DNA from: an uncultured Planctomycetota bacterium
GTDB taxonomy: Bacteria; Planctomycetota; Phycisphaerae; SM23-33
Direction: 5' to 3'
DNA length: 59,780 nt
NCBI GenBank assembly: GCA_903892515.1
Contig: CAITIS010000125.1
Coordinates: 1 to 59,780 of the forward strand
Numbering within the stretch: the first letter of the stretch is position 1; each line of letters starts with the position of its first letter. Both the position numbers and the translations under genes were made by a program. Shown here one piece after another: positions 26,952-38,491 of the stretch. Under the pieces are notes generated by a model, which did no database searches, was not told where the DNA came from, and saw only the letters and a program-made list of their open reading frames with translations.

Positions 26952-27152
26952 GCGACGGCCCTTTCGTGTGACGGTATCGCAACAAATGATAGGCGGCCAA
27001 AGAACGGAAAATGGCAAGTAAATGTATTCTAGCCCTGCCACGGCATTTGCGGAAGAGCCGGCGATATTAAATCTTGATTCACCGTCGCCAGACAGTATAT
27101 TGGCAGGGCCAGCGGACCCTGACGCGGTGCTTTGCGTTAAGGGACTGCCGTT

Positions 27153-27243
27153 GGAGAGGTGGCCGAGTGGCTGAAGGCGACGGTTTGCTAAACCGTTGTA
27201 CGGGATAATACCTGTACCCCGGGTTCGAATCCCGGCCTCTCCG
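27153..27243 (+). tRNA. tRNA-Ser (anticodon GCT)
   Basis: The acceptor stem GGAGAGG (27153-27159) pairs with CCTCTCC (27236-27242), and discriminator G is at 27243. The anticodon loop TTGCTAA has GCT at 27187-27189. The long variable arm (TACGGGATAATACCTGTA) marks a class II tRNA, as for serine. T-arm GGGTTCGAATCCC. CCA is not encoded. It decodes AGC and AGU. Confidence 0.96.
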
Positions 27244-27249
27244 GTACGT

Positions 27250-27266
27250 CTGCCCTTTTTGGGCAG
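27250..27266 (+). terminator. Hairpin after tRNA-Ser
   Basis: CTGCCC-TTTTT-GGGCAG begins seven bases after the tRNA. It has no U run after the stem, so it may be a weak terminator or processing signal. Confidence 0.35.
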
Positions 27267-27372
27267 GTAGTTGTGAATTGTTGACCGCCCTGCCTTGGCG
27301 TCTCGTAGTACCCTGAGCCCCTTCTGTCCGTGTTCGGCGTTGATTGCCAAGGCCGCAGGGGCCTTTGTTTAC

Positions 27373-27424
27373 TGGCACGGGCTTCCTGGCCTGTGCAACA
27401 CAGCCGCTGAGGCTGTGCCACGCG
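27373..27424 (+). repeat. Double palindrome upstream of purF
   Basis: GGCACGGGCTTCCTGGCCTGTG and CACAGCCGCTGAGGCTGTG (described in parts) resemble the pair after pilC at 10458-10510. It lies just before the purF ribosome site. Confidence 0.6.
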
Positions 27425-27436
27425 TGGAGAGCTGAT

Positions 27437-29020
27437 TTGTCAGAGGATCTTCGTCACGAATGTGGAGTGGCCGCACTGGCTTGGCTGGCCCAGCCGGCAG
27501 CCGATGAAGGTCCCGCCAGCCGGTCTGTTGCCGACGGAAACGTCGCCGCCCTCATGCCCCGCATGCTGCTGGACCTGCAAAATCGTGGGCAACTGGCCGC
27601 CGGCATGAGCAGTTACAAGGCCGACCGGCCGTCCCTGATCGAGACCTTCAAAGAGGTCGGCACCGTGGCCGAGGCGTTTCGGATGGCCCACCCGCAGGAG
27701 CACGCGGACATCCTGCGCCGCTGTGCCGGCATCAATGCCATCGGGCACACGCGCTACGCCACGTGCGGCGTCGATTCGACCGCCCACGCCCAGCCCTTTG
27801 AGCGCCACCATGGTCGGCGGTGGAAGTGGTTCTCCTTTGCCTTCAACGGCCAGTTGGCGAACTTCACCGCCTTGCGCGACCGGCTGCTGGCCAAGGAGCA
27901 CTATCACTTCACGCTGAACACTGACACCGAAATCATCATGCACCAGCTTTCGTATCATCTGCGCGGCGAAAAGCAGCCGCAGATGGTCGCGGTCATGCGG
28001 GCGCTGGCCCACCTGTTTGACGGGGCGTACAACCTGGTCTTCCTCAACGGCATGGGCGACCTGTTCGTCGCCCGCGACCCGATGAGCTTCAGGCCCATGT
28101 GTTATGCCATCCAGGGCCGGCTGTTTGCCGCAGCCAGCGAGTCCGTCGCCCTGACCAACATGGGCTTTACCGACGTCCGCCACCTCGAAGGCGGCCAGAT
28201 GGCCCACGTGCACAAGGGCAAGCTCGTCTTGCAGCGCTTCGCCAGCCCGCGGCGCAAGAGCCGATGCTTCTTCGAGTGGGTATACTTCGCCAACGTGGCC
28301 TCGCAGATCGACGACGCCAGCGTTTACCTTGGCCGCTCTCGCAGTGGCGAGCGGCTGGCCGAGCAGGAAGACCAGCCCATCGGGGCCGACTGCATCGTCG
28401 TGCCCGTTCCCGACACCGCCAAGGCCGCCGCCGACTCCTTCGCCTACCGGCTGGGGATTCCGTCGGTGGAGGGCCTGATCCGCAATCGATACGTTGGCCG
28501 GACGTTCATCCAGCCTAGCAACACGCGGACGGCCAGTGCCCGCAGCAAGTACACGCCGCTGCCGGCCGTGCTGGCGGGCAAGCGAGTTTTCCTGGTCGAA
28601 GACTCCGTGGTGCGTTCGACGACGCTGGCATCGCTGGTAGACCAGATGCGCAAGCGTGGCAAGGCCCGCGAGATTCACGTCCGCGTGGCCTGTCCGCCCA
28701 TCGTGGCACCGTGCTTCTACGGCATCGACATGTCCACGCTGGGCGAGTTGTTCGCGCCAAAATACGTGGGCAAGAAATACCACGGCAAGCTGTCCGAGGG
28801 CACTGCCGCCCGGATGGCCAAAGCCCTGGGCGTGGACAGCCTGCGGTACCTCCAGGCCGAGGATATCGGGCCCTGCATTCAGACCAGCCAGGACGAACTG
28901 TGTCTGGCCTGCGTGACGGGCAAGTACCCCACAAAGTGGGGAGAAAAACTCATCCGCCGGGCTCGCCGCAACCACCGCGCCGGCCAGGAAGGCGACCGGA
29001 CATACGAGAAGCCGAAGTAA
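27437..29020 (+). CDS. purF: Amidophosphoribosyltransferase
   Basis: This catalyses the first committed purine step, transferring glutamine amide nitrogen to PRPP. The TTG start at 27437 follows GTGGAGAGC and gives 527 residues with the nucleophile Cys at residue 8 (LRHECGVAA), exposed after propeptide removal. Glutaminase motifs GHTRYATCG and FAFNGQLANF follow. The PRPP loop is VFLVEDSVVRSTT near residue 395, where the more usual Gly is Ser. The upstream extension to 27344 would translate a palindromic repeat and is rejected. CDIG-like cysteines (YGIDMS, LCLACVTG) are partly kept, so an iron-sulfur cluster is uncertain. Confidence 0.9.
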   Translation: MSEDLRHECGVAALAWLAQPAADEGPASRSVADGNVAALMPRMLLDLQNRGQLAAGMSSYKADRPSLIETFKEVGTVAEAFRMAHPQEHADILRRCAGINAIGHTRYATCGVDSTAHAQPFERHHGRRWKWFSFAFNGQLANFTALRDRLLAKEHYHFTLNTDTEIIMHQLSYHLRGEKQPQMVAVMRALAHLFDGAYNLVFLNGMGDLFVARDPMSFRPMCYAIQGRLFAAASESVALTNMGFTDVRHLEGGQMAHVHKGKLVLQRFASPRRKSRCFFEWVYFANVASQIDDASVYLGRSRSGERLAEQEDQPIGADCIVVPVPDTAKAAADSFAYRLGIPSVEGLIRNRYVGRTFIQPSNTRTASARSKYTPLPAVLAGKRVFLVEDSVVRSTTLASLVDQMRKRGKAREIHVRVACPPIVAPCFYGIDMSTLGELFAPKYVGKKYHGKLSEGTAARMAKALGVDSLRYLQAEDIGPCIQTSQDELCLACVTGKYPTKWGEKLIRRARRNHRAGQEGDRTYEKPK

Positions 29021-29024
29021 AGAC

Positions 29025-29083
29025 AGGTCGTAGGTCATAGGTCGTAGGGCATAGGGTAGGGCGGGCAGGCTTGCCCGCGTGGC
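29025..29083 (+). repeat. Left arm of GTCGTAGG-word inverted repeat plus palindrome
   Basis: AGGTCGTAGGTCATAGGTCG (29025-29044) and following words are the reverse complement of 29818-29847 on the far side of the flavin reductase gene. A GGGCGGGCAGGCTTGCCCGC palindrome follows at 29058-29077. Confidence 0.75.
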
Positions 29084-29132
29084 TGTCAGAGCAACGGTGC
29101 TTCCGACTCACGCTATAAAGGCAGGAGTTTCC

Positions 29133-29666
29133 ATGAAGTTCCAGGACATGCCGTACACCGATCGTTACGCCCAGGTGATGGACATCATGACCAGCCGCGG
29201 GCTGCTGCTGGGGGCGTATGACAAGGATGGCAAGCCCAACGCCATGACGATTGGCTGGGGCTCCATCGGCAGCATCTGGGGCATGCCGGTCTGGATCGTG
29301 CTGGTCAGGCCCTCACGCTACACTTATGGCTGCATCGAGCACAGCGACTGCTTCAGCGTCTGCGTGCCGGGCAGGGACCTGGCCACGGCCTGTGCCATCT
29401 GCGGCTCCAAGAGCGGACGCGACAGCGACAAACTCGCCACCGCCGGCCTGACCGCCCAGCCAGGAAGCATCGTGCATGCCTCGATCATTTCGCACTGCCC
29501 GATCGTCTACGAGTGCCAGGTCATGCACCGCAACGACATCATCCCCAGCGAGCTGGTCAAGCAGCTTCAAGAAGGCCCCTACGCCAGCGGGGACTATCAC
29601 CGGCTGTACTACGGCGCGATCGTCGCCGCCCGCGTAGCCGATGATGTGGCTCAACGGTTGGGGTAG
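29133..29666 (+). CDS. Flavin reductase-like FMN-binding protein
   Basis: This 177-residue split-barrel protein begins MKFQDMPYTDRYAQVMDIM. The segments PNAMTIGWGSIGSIWGMPVW and VRPSRYTYGCIEHSDCFSV match flavin reductase-like domains in which FMN binds at a dimer interface. It may use NAD(P)H or accept electrons from a partner. It contains several Cys (TACAICGSKSG, SHCPIVYECQV) that might be redox-active. It lies between two long inverted arms and has no operon partner. Confidence 0.8.
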   Translation: MKFQDMPYTDRYAQVMDIMTSRGLLLGAYDKDGKPNAMTIGWGSIGSIWGMPVWIVLVRPSRYTYGCIEHSDCFSVCVPGRDLATACAICGSKSGRDSDKLATAGLTAQPGSIVHASIISHCPIVYECQVMHRNDIIPSELVKQLQEGPYASGDYHRLYYGAIVAARVADDVAQRLG

Positions 29667-29817
29667 GCTTGGAGACAGGGCGTAGGGCATGGTGAAGACG
29701 AACGCGCCTGCAATAACGATGTAGGCTGGGCCGAGAATTCCTTTCCGAGACCCACCGTTTCCGAACCATCAGCAAGGTGGGCCTCGCAACAGCGCTCGAC
29801 CCAGCCTGCCGATTCCC

Positions 29818-29847
29818 TACGCCCTACGCTCTACGACCTATGACCTT
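29818..29847 (-). repeat. Right arm of GTCGTAGG-word inverted repeat
   Basis: Its reverse complement, AGGTCATAGGTCGTAGAGCG and onward, matches the left arm at 29031-29055 with few changes. The two arms enclose about 770 bases including a complete gene. Confidence 0.75.
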
Positions 29848-29921
29848 TTGCCCTGCTGTTGCTTCCCGCCCGCCTCGCCGGTAAACTCTCGCGACTCCCA
29901 ATATGTGAGAAAGGACGAGCG

Positions 29922-31040
29922 ATGACTCAGCACACTGCGACGTTGATTCTTGGCGATGGTACGGGACCGGAATTGGCACAGGCGGCCCGGCGCTGCATCG
30001 ATGCGGCGTTGGCGACCACGAGCGGCGCTTCTTCCATCAAATGGGAAGAGGTGGAAGCCGGCGTGGACGTCATGGCCCGCGAAGGCACGCCGCTGCCCGA
30101 CCGCACCTTGGAATCCGTCCGCCGCACCAACGTTACGCTCAAGGCACCGATCACCACGCCCATCGGCACGGGCTTCCGCTCGGTCAACGTGCACCTGCGC
30201 CAGGTGCTCGACCTGTACGTCTGCCTGCGCCCGTGCAAGAGCTACAAGGGCGTCCGCAGCCGCTACCAGAACATCGACCTGGTGCTGGTGCGTGAAAACA
30301 CCGAAGACCTGTACGCCGGCGTGGAGTTTCAGCGCGGCCTGCCCGCCACGGCTGAGATCATCGCCGAGATCAACAAGCGCGCCACCGGCAAGAAGATCAC
30401 CACCGACCCGGCCACGACCGGCGTTTCCATCAAGCCCATCAGCGTGGAAAACTCCGAGCGGATTGTGAAGTTCGCCTTCGAGTACGCCCGCGCCAATGGC
30501 CGCAAGAAGGTCACGGCCGTTCACAAGGCCAACATCATGAAGTTCACCGACGGCTTGTTCAAGGAAGTGGCAGAGAACGTCGCCAAGAGCTACACCGACA
30601 TCGAGTTTGAAGAGCGGCTGGTGGACAACATGTGCATGCAGCTCGTGCAGAAGCCCGAGCTGTACGACGTGATGGTGCTGCCGAATCTGTACGGCGACAT
30701 CGTGTCGGACCTGTGCGCGGGCCTGGTCGGCGGGCTGGGAGTGGCGCCGGGCGCCAACATCGGCAAGACCGGTTCGGCCGTGTTCGAGGCCACGCACGGC
30801 TCGGCCCCGAAGTACAAGGGCTTGAACAAGGTCAACCCGACGGCCGTCATTCTCTCAGGCATGCTGATGCTCAAGCACCTGGGCGAGGCCAAGGCCTCAC
30901 AGCGGCTCGAAGACGCCGTGGCTGCCGTAATCGCCGAGGGCAAGCAGGTGACGTACGACCTCAAGAATGACCGCAACGATCCCACCGCCGTCGGCACCAG
31001 CCAGATGGCCGATGCGATCATCGAGAAACTCTCGAAGTAG
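29922..31040 (+). CDS. NAD-dependent isocitrate dehydrogenase family protein
   Basis: The 372-residue enzyme starts at ATG 29922 (AAAGGACGAG upstream). It has the isocitrate/isopropylmalate fold: [47 protein letters not shown] with the catalytic Lys, and [19 protein letters not shown] with metal-binding Asp residues. [12 protein letters not shown] is in the coenzyme site. The SVNVHLRQ segment favours isocitrate over isopropylmalate. It would convert isocitrate to 2-oxoglutarate in the TCA cycle; homoisocitrate is an alternative. Confidence 0.85.
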   Translation: MTQHTATLILGDGTGPELAQAARRCIDAALATTSGASSIKWEEVEAGVDVMAREGTPLPDRTLESVRRTNVTLKAPITTPIGTGFRSVNVHLRQVLDLYVCLRPCKSYKGVRSRYQNIDLVLVRENTEDLYAGVEFQRGLPATAEIIAEINKRATGKKITTDPATTGVSIKPISVENSERIVKFAFEYARANGRKKVTAVHKANIMKFTDGLFKEVAENVAKSYTDIEFEERLVDNMCMQLVQKPELYDVMVLPNLYGDIVSDLCAGLVGGLGVAPGANIGKTGSAVFEATHGSAPKYKGLNKVNPTAVILSGMLMLKHLGEAKASQRLEDAVAAVIAEGKQVTYDLKNDRNDPTAVGTSQMADAIIEKLSK

Positions 31041-31054
31041 GGCGGCGAATAGAT

Positions 31055-31174
31055 ATTGGGTATTAGATAATCGATATTAGGAGCGCCACTGGCGTTGCTC
31101 GGTCGAGGCGATCACCGCAGAACCGGGACTCGGACTGGCCAGTGGCCCCGAATATCGAATATCTGATATCCAAT
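31055..31174. repeat. AT-word inverted repeat
   Basis: The left arm (31055-31078, ATTGGGTATTAGATAATCG and following) matches the reverse complement of 31151-31174 at about 20 of 24 positions. The arms are strikingly AT-rich against the surrounding GC-rich DNA. They occupy the convergent gap between isocitrate dehydrogenase and the acyltransferase. Confidence 0.75.
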
Positions 31175-31181
31175 CCCGGTC

Positions 31182-32117
31182 TTACGCCACGCCGTCGCCG
31201 AGGGCTTTGGTGCCGTCGGGACGGTGCTTCCAGCGGCGGTGGACCCAGAAGTATTGCTCGGGGCCGTCGCGGATGACGTTCTCCAGCGCCAGGCTGAATT
31301 CCTGCGTGACCCAGGCCACTTCGTCGTCCTTGCCGTCCCATTCTTCGGGGTGGATGACGCGCTGCACGCCGGCTTCAAACTCGTAGCGGTCGTTCAGCCG
31401 TCGGCCATAGCCGATCACGATGGGCACGCGGTGGGCAACTGCCATCAGGCCGATGGTCTTGTACGTGCTGGCCGGCCGGCCGAAGAAGTCCACGAACAGG
31501 CCCTTTCGGCCGGCGTCCTGGTCGGCGATGAACGCCAGCGTGCCCTTGGCCTCTAGAATGTCGGACATGCTCTGGCTGGCGCCTCTTTTGTACAGCAGGC
31601 TCTGGCCGGTGCGTTCGCGGACGCCCATGACGTAGTCGTTGATGTAGGGGTTATCCAGTGGCCGGAAGACCGAGACGGTGGGAAAGCCCAGCGTCGCCAT
31701 CATGTACCCGACCACCTCAAATCCGCCGTAATGGCCCGTGAGCATGATCATGCCGCGGTCCTGGCGGATGGCCAGCCGCAGCGTTTCGGTCATGTTCTTA
31801 AGATGGATGTGCCGCCGCCACGTTCGCGGCGTGATCAGGCCGGGGGTAAAGAGCAGGTCGATGCCCAGGTAAAACAGGTGATGCATGCTCTTGCGGGCGA
31901 CGGCCTGGACCTTCTCCTCGGGCCAATCCGGGAAGCTCAGCCGCACATGGCCAATGGCGATACGCTGGTGCTTTTTGTCCAGCCACCACAGGATGTTTCC
32001 CAGCACCCGGGCGGTGCGGTAGTTCGCCTGCACGCCAAACAGGTGGGCGATCGCGTTGAATGTCCGCAGCGCCAGGTACAGCAGGTAGTCGCGGACCTTG
32101 TTTCGGGGCTTTGCCAT
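31182..32117 (-). CDS. LpxL/HtrB-family lipid acyltransferase
   Basis: This 311-residue protein matches lauroyl/myristoyl acyltransferases: N-terminal amphipathic and membrane segment (DYLLYLALRTFNAIAHLFG), then the catalytic HYGGFE (HxxxxE) near residue 128, and a downstream FIADQDAGRKGLFVDFFGRP motif that fits the family pocket, then EQYFWVHRRWKHRPDG at the end. It should add a secondary acyl chain to lipid A or a related lipid at the inner membrane. This is consistent with a Gram-negative envelope and with the Mla-type transporter in the window. Confidence 0.85.
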   Translation of the reverse strand: MAKPRNKVRDYLLYLALRTFNAIAHLFGVQANYRTARVLGNILWWLDKKHQRIAIGHVRLSFPDWPEEKVQAVARKSMHHLFYLGIDLLFTPGLITPRTWRRHIHLKNMTETLRLAIRQDRGMIMLTGHYGGFEVVGYMMATLGFPTVSVFRPLDNPYINDYVMGVRERTGQSLLYKRGASQSMSDILEAKGTLAFIADQDAGRKGLFVDFFGRPASTYKTIGLMAVAHRVPIVIGYGRRLNDRYEFEAGVQRVIHPEEWDGKDDEVAWVTQEFSLALENVIRDGPEQYFWVHRRWKHRPDGTKALGDGVA

Positions 32118-32339
32118 CGGCGAGTGGTTTACCGGAAAGTGGCCGGGGCGGCAAGAAGAGAAAAGACAAAGGCGTTCACCGCCGATGGCGCAGAGGAAGG
32201 CCGGGGCGAAGCATGAGGCCCGGACATTCGCACCGCTTCCAGGAAAATGGGTGGCGGAACAGCGGTTGCAGGCGAGAATGCACCGGCGGTGGCCTGGAAA
32301 GGTCGCAGGCCAGATACAACCGCAACTCGTGTGGAGACG

Positions 32340-33278
32340 ATGAACATGTTCGAAGACAACCGCGGACGCAAGCAGGCCACATTGATCGACGACCCGCTGA
32401 CGCGCAAGGGCGTCGGACTGTGGCTGGATCGGGTGCTGGCCTTCTACGGCGACCCCGGCGGCGGAGTCGATATCGAGATCATCGACGATCAGATCATCAT
32501 GAATGAAAAGACCGTCGAGTACGTCTACTCCGCTTACACGCCGCTGGACATTCGTTACGTTCCCGGTAGCCGGCCGATGTTGGAGCAGGTCGTCGCCTCG
32601 TGCCTCCGGCCGGAAATGAGCGAACGCGAGAAATCACTGGCCCTGATGCGGCGGGTGCGCGACAACCAGGACTGCGGCCTGGCCAGGCCCGACCTTTTCT
32701 ACGGCGGCACCGAGGAGGAGCTGCTCAAACGCGGCGCGCTGATGTGCAACGAGGTCAGCCGGCTGTTCGTGTGTCTCTGCCAAATTGCGGGGCTGCCGGC
32801 GCGCGTATTCTGCTCGCACATTTCGGGCCACATGATGACCGAGGTGTACTGCTCAGGGCGCTGGTGCTGGATCGACCCGATGATCGGCGTCGCGCCGGTA
32901 AAGGACAACGACGAGCCGGCCAGCGCCTGGGAGTTGCACTTGGACCGGCGGCTCTTCGAGCGGCAACCGCAACGCGTGTGGGACGACATCCGCGCGTACG
33001 GCAAGTTCCTGAGCGAGGATGTGCGCGACGTTCGTCACAGGAGCTTCCTGCTGGCGTCGTATCGCGACTGCCACTTTCACCCTCGCGAGGCCAATGCGGT
33101 GGGGAATTATTTCGTATGGGAGAGTGGGCGGTACACGTACGCGTGGCGGATCGTGATGGCCGATCCTGAGAAGCTGCATCGAGCCCGCAACGCCGAGCAG
33201 GTCAATCGAATTGCCTTGGGTTGGCCGGCGCACTACCTCTCTTGTTACGCCTTCGACGAGACGCTGAGCCCAAGATAG
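32340..33278 (+). CDS. Transglutaminase-like domain protein
   Basis: The 312-residue cytoplasmic protein contains a transglutaminase-like core: Cys in GALMCNEVSRLFVCL, then GHMMTEVYCSGRWCWIDP with likely His and Asp of the Cys-His-Asp triad (about residues 139-185). Such proteins act as peptidases or amide-modifying enzymes. ATG 32340 is preferred over the long upstream extension. It is divergent from the acyltransferase. Its biological substrate is unknown. Confidence 0.65.
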   Translation: MNMFEDNRGRKQATLIDDPLTRKGVGLWLDRVLAFYGDPGGGVDIEIIDDQIIMNEKTVEYVYSAYTPLDIRYVPGSRPMLEQVVASCLRPEMSEREKSLALMRRVRDNQDCGLARPDLFYGGTEEELLKRGALMCNEVSRLFVCLCQIAGLPARVFCSHISGHMMTEVYCSGRWCWIDPMIGVAPVKDNDEPASAWELHLDRRLFERQPQRVWDDIRAYGKFLSEDVRDVRHRSFLLASYRDCHFHPREANAVGNYFVWESGRYTYAWRIVMADPEKLHRARNAEQVNRIALGWPAHYLSCYAFDETLSPR

Positions 33279-33420
33279 AGTTGGCACGAACCGGCGCTGT
33301 ACAGCGGGCTGGGGTTTTGCCATAATACCGAACCCGCGCGAGGCATGGAGGCCGGGGCGTAGGCAGTTCCCTTTTGCCCTATGCCTCGATACCCGACGTT
33401 GCGGCTAGAGGAGTTGGATC

Positions 33421-36126
<2,706 letters not shown>

Positions 36127-36129
36127 GAC

Positions 36130-36245
36130 TGGGAATCGGGACGCGGGAAGCGGGAAATCCGGGATGCGGGATCCGGGATCCGGTGGAACGCCGAACGCGG
36201 TGGTTGTTGCCTTTCCGGATTCCCGATCCCGGATTCCGTCTTCCG
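36130..36245. repeat. CGGGAATCC-word inverted repeat after gyrA
   Basis: The left arm (36130-36184) is a run of degenerate CGGGAATC/GGGATCC words. The right arm (36215-36245) is the reverse complement, CCGGATTCCCGATCCCGGAT. They can fold into a long imperfect hairpin just before the DUF4159 gene. The same word family appears at 17796-17826. Confidence 0.75.
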
Positions 36246-36253
36246 AGGTATCC

Positions 36254-38491
36254 ATGAGGCGTCTGGTCGTGGTCCTGATGGCTTGGGCAGCGCTGGCGGC
36301 GACCGCACCGGTCGCTGTAGCCCAGGCCGTCCGTGAGTGGGACGACCAGGCCATCCAGTCCTCCATCGACCGAGCCCGACAGTACATCCTGTCGGCTTGG
36401 AAGGATGGCCACTGGCCCGAATTCAGCGAGCCCGGCGCCGAAGGGCTCTCGGCCCAGTATGGCGGCCTGACGGCGCTGTGCTCGTATGCACTTCTGGCCG
36501 CGGGAGAAAGCCCCCAGCACGACAAGCTCAAGGCCTCTCTGGCGTGGCTGGCCAAGCTCGAAATGGCCGGCACGTACGCTCGGGCCTTTCGCGCCAACGC
36601 CTGGGCCATGCTCGAGGGCAACAGCCCGTATCGCCGCAACTTGCAGCAGGACGTGGCTTGGTTGCTATCCAGCGACGTGGCAGGGGCCTACAGCTATACG
36701 CCCGCGCAGCGCAAGGCCGGCAGCTACGATAATTCCAACAGCCAGATCGCGCTATTGGGCGTGTGGGCAGGGGCCCGGCGGGGCATCGAAGTGTCGGATG
36801 CCTACTGGCGGCGGGTGCAGAAGCACTGGCGCGAGAACCAGTCACCCGATGGCGGCTGGAGCTACACTGGCCCTGGCGGAAGCTACGGCTCTATGACTGC
36901 CGCCGGTCTGGCCAGCATGTTCATCTGCTATGACAACCTTTCCTCCTCGGCTGCCCTGGAGTGCAAGTTCCAGGCCGATCCGGCTGAGATCACCCGTGGC
37001 CTGGCCTGGATGGACAAGAACTTCCGGCCCGACAGCAATCCCAATGGTTCCGGGAATTACTGCTACTACCTGTACGGCGTCGAGCGCGTGGGCTTGGCCA
37101 GTGGGTACAAGTACTTTGGCCAGAAGGACTGGTACAAGCTCTCCAGCCAGGCGCTGCTGGCGAGTCAGCAGAGTAACGGATCCTGGGGCGGTCTGGTGGA
37201 CACGAGCTTTGCGATGCTGTTCCTGTCGCGTGGGCGGCACCCGGTGCTGTTTAACAAGCTCGAGTACGAAGGGGCGTGGAACTGCCGGCCCAGGGATCTG
37301 GCCAATTTCACGCGCTGGGCGTCATCGACCTTCGAGAAGGAACTGGCGTGGCAGATTATTCACCTCGGCGTGCCGGTGAGCGAGTGGCATGATGCGCCCA
37401 TTCTGTACATCTCGGGCTCGACCATTCCCAAGTTCACCGATGCCGACCTGGACAAGCTGCGGCGCTTCGCGCTGGAAGGCGGAGTGATTCTGTCGGAGGC
37501 GACTGACAACCGCCCCGAGTTCACTGCCGCCATGAAGGACATCTACGCCCGGCTCTTTCCCGGTTATGAGTTGGCCAAGCTGCCCAAAGACCACCCGATC
37601 TTCTCGCAGGAGTTGCAGTTCGACATTGCTGAGACCAAGGATCTGATGGGGGTCTCCAACGGTGTGCGGCTGCTGGCCCTGCACGCGGCCCAGGAGTTGT
37701 CCCGCGACTGGCAGACCAACAGCACCTCGACGCTGGCCGGCTCGTTCAAGTTGGGCGCGAACATCTACCTGTACGTGACTGACAAGGGCATCCTCTCGGC
37801 TCGCGGCGTGAACACCTGGCCGGCGGCGCGAGACTTTGCGCCCAAAGGGACGCTCAAGATCGCCTTGGTCAAGCACGCCGCCAACAGCGACCCCGAGCCG
37901 CTGGCCTGGGAGCGCCTGGCGACGCTGTTTGGCAATGAGACGCACGTGGCCCTGGAATTCTCGCCCCCGCAGGAGATTGGCGAACTTAACTGGGCCAAGT
38001 GGCCGGTAGCCATTATGACCGGCACGCAGACGCTGGACCTGACGGCCCAGCAGAAGGATGCCCTGGGCCGGTACGTCAAGGGCGGCGGGACGTTGATCGT
38101 CTCGGCTGCTGGCGGCAGCGACGCGTTTGCCAATTCAAGCGAGCAAATGCTGTCGAGCATCCTGCCCGGTGCGGCGTTTGAGTACATCCAACCGGGCGGG
38201 CCGCCGCTGAACCTTCCCGGTTACGTGATCGAGAAAGTCTCCTACCGCAGCAACACGCGCAAGACGGTGGCCAACCCCACTCAGAGCCGGCTGCGCGGGA
38301 TAAAGGTCGGCGACCGGTATGGTGTGTTCTTCAGCCGCGACGATCTCGTGGCCGGCCTGGTAGGCTACCCCTGCTGGGCCGTCAAGGGGTATTCGCCCGA
38401 CAGTGCATATCGGCTGACGCGAAACATGCTGCTGTATGTCGCTCGAAAAGACTTGCAAGAACAGGCAATTCTGCCACAATCCAGACAATGA
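36254..38491 (+). CDS. Exported alpha-toroid plus DUF4159 protein
   Basis: The 745-residue protein from ATG 36254 has a signal peptide (MRRLVVVLMAWAALAATAPV). Residues about 35-340 contain prenyltransferase/squalene-cyclase-like repeats (GGWSYTGPGGSYGSMTAAGL, NGSWGGLVDTSFAMLFL), an alpha-alpha toroid without a clear catalytic acid. The C-terminal part contains DUF4159 (FEKELAWQIIHLGVPVSEWHDAP, then LRRFALEGGVILSEA) and a second similar domain with GRYVKGGGTLIVSAAG. Such proteins are common in planctomycetes near MoxR/DUF58 genes, but none is here. The role is unknown. Its stop overlaps the next methylase start. Confidence 0.75.
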   Translation: MRRLVVVLMAWAALAATAPVAVAQAVREWDDQAIQSSIDRARQYILSAWKDGHWPEFSEPGAEGLSAQYGGLTALCSYALLAAGESPQHDKLKASLAWLAKLEMAGTYARAFRANAWAMLEGNSPYRRNLQQDVAWLLSSDVAGAYSYTPAQRKAGSYDNSNSQIALLGVWAGARRGIEVSDAYWRRVQKHWRENQSPDGGWSYTGPGGSYGSMTAAGLASMFICYDNLSSSAALECKFQADPAEITRGLAWMDKNFRPDSNPNGSGNYCYYLYGVERVGLASGYKYFGQKDWYKLSSQALLASQQSNGSWGGLVDTSFAMLFLSRGRHPVLFNKLEYEGAWNCRPRDLANFTRWASSTFEKELAWQIIHLGVPVSEWHDAPILYISGSTIPKFTDADLDKLRRFALEGGVILSEATDNRPEFTAAMKDIYARLFPGYELAKLPKDHPIFSQELQFDIAETKDLMGVSNGVRLLALHAAQELSRDWQTNSTSTLAGSFKLGANIYLYVTDKGILSARGVNTWPAARDFAPKGTLKIALVKHAANSDPEPLAWERLATLFGNETHVALEFSPPQEIGELNWAKWPVAIMTGTQTLDLTAQQKDALGRYVKGGGTLIVSAAGGSDAFANSSEQMLSSILPGAAFEYIQPGGPPLNLPGYVIEKVSYRSNTRKTVANPTQSRLRGIKVGDRYGVFFSRDDLVAGLVGYPCWAVKGYSPDSAYRLTRNMLLYVARKDLQEQAILPQSRQ

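Noticed and set aside
26952..27350. N-terminal extension of the ferritin-like protein
   Set aside because: It would translate the reverse strand of tRNA-Ser; a good ATG and ribosome site exist at 26951.
27344..27436. N-terminal extension of purF
   Set aside because: Lies in a palindromic repeat; the catalytic Cys needs to be close to the start.
27440..29038. 532-residue open frame antisense to purF
   Set aside because: Shadow of a complete purF; no domain seen.
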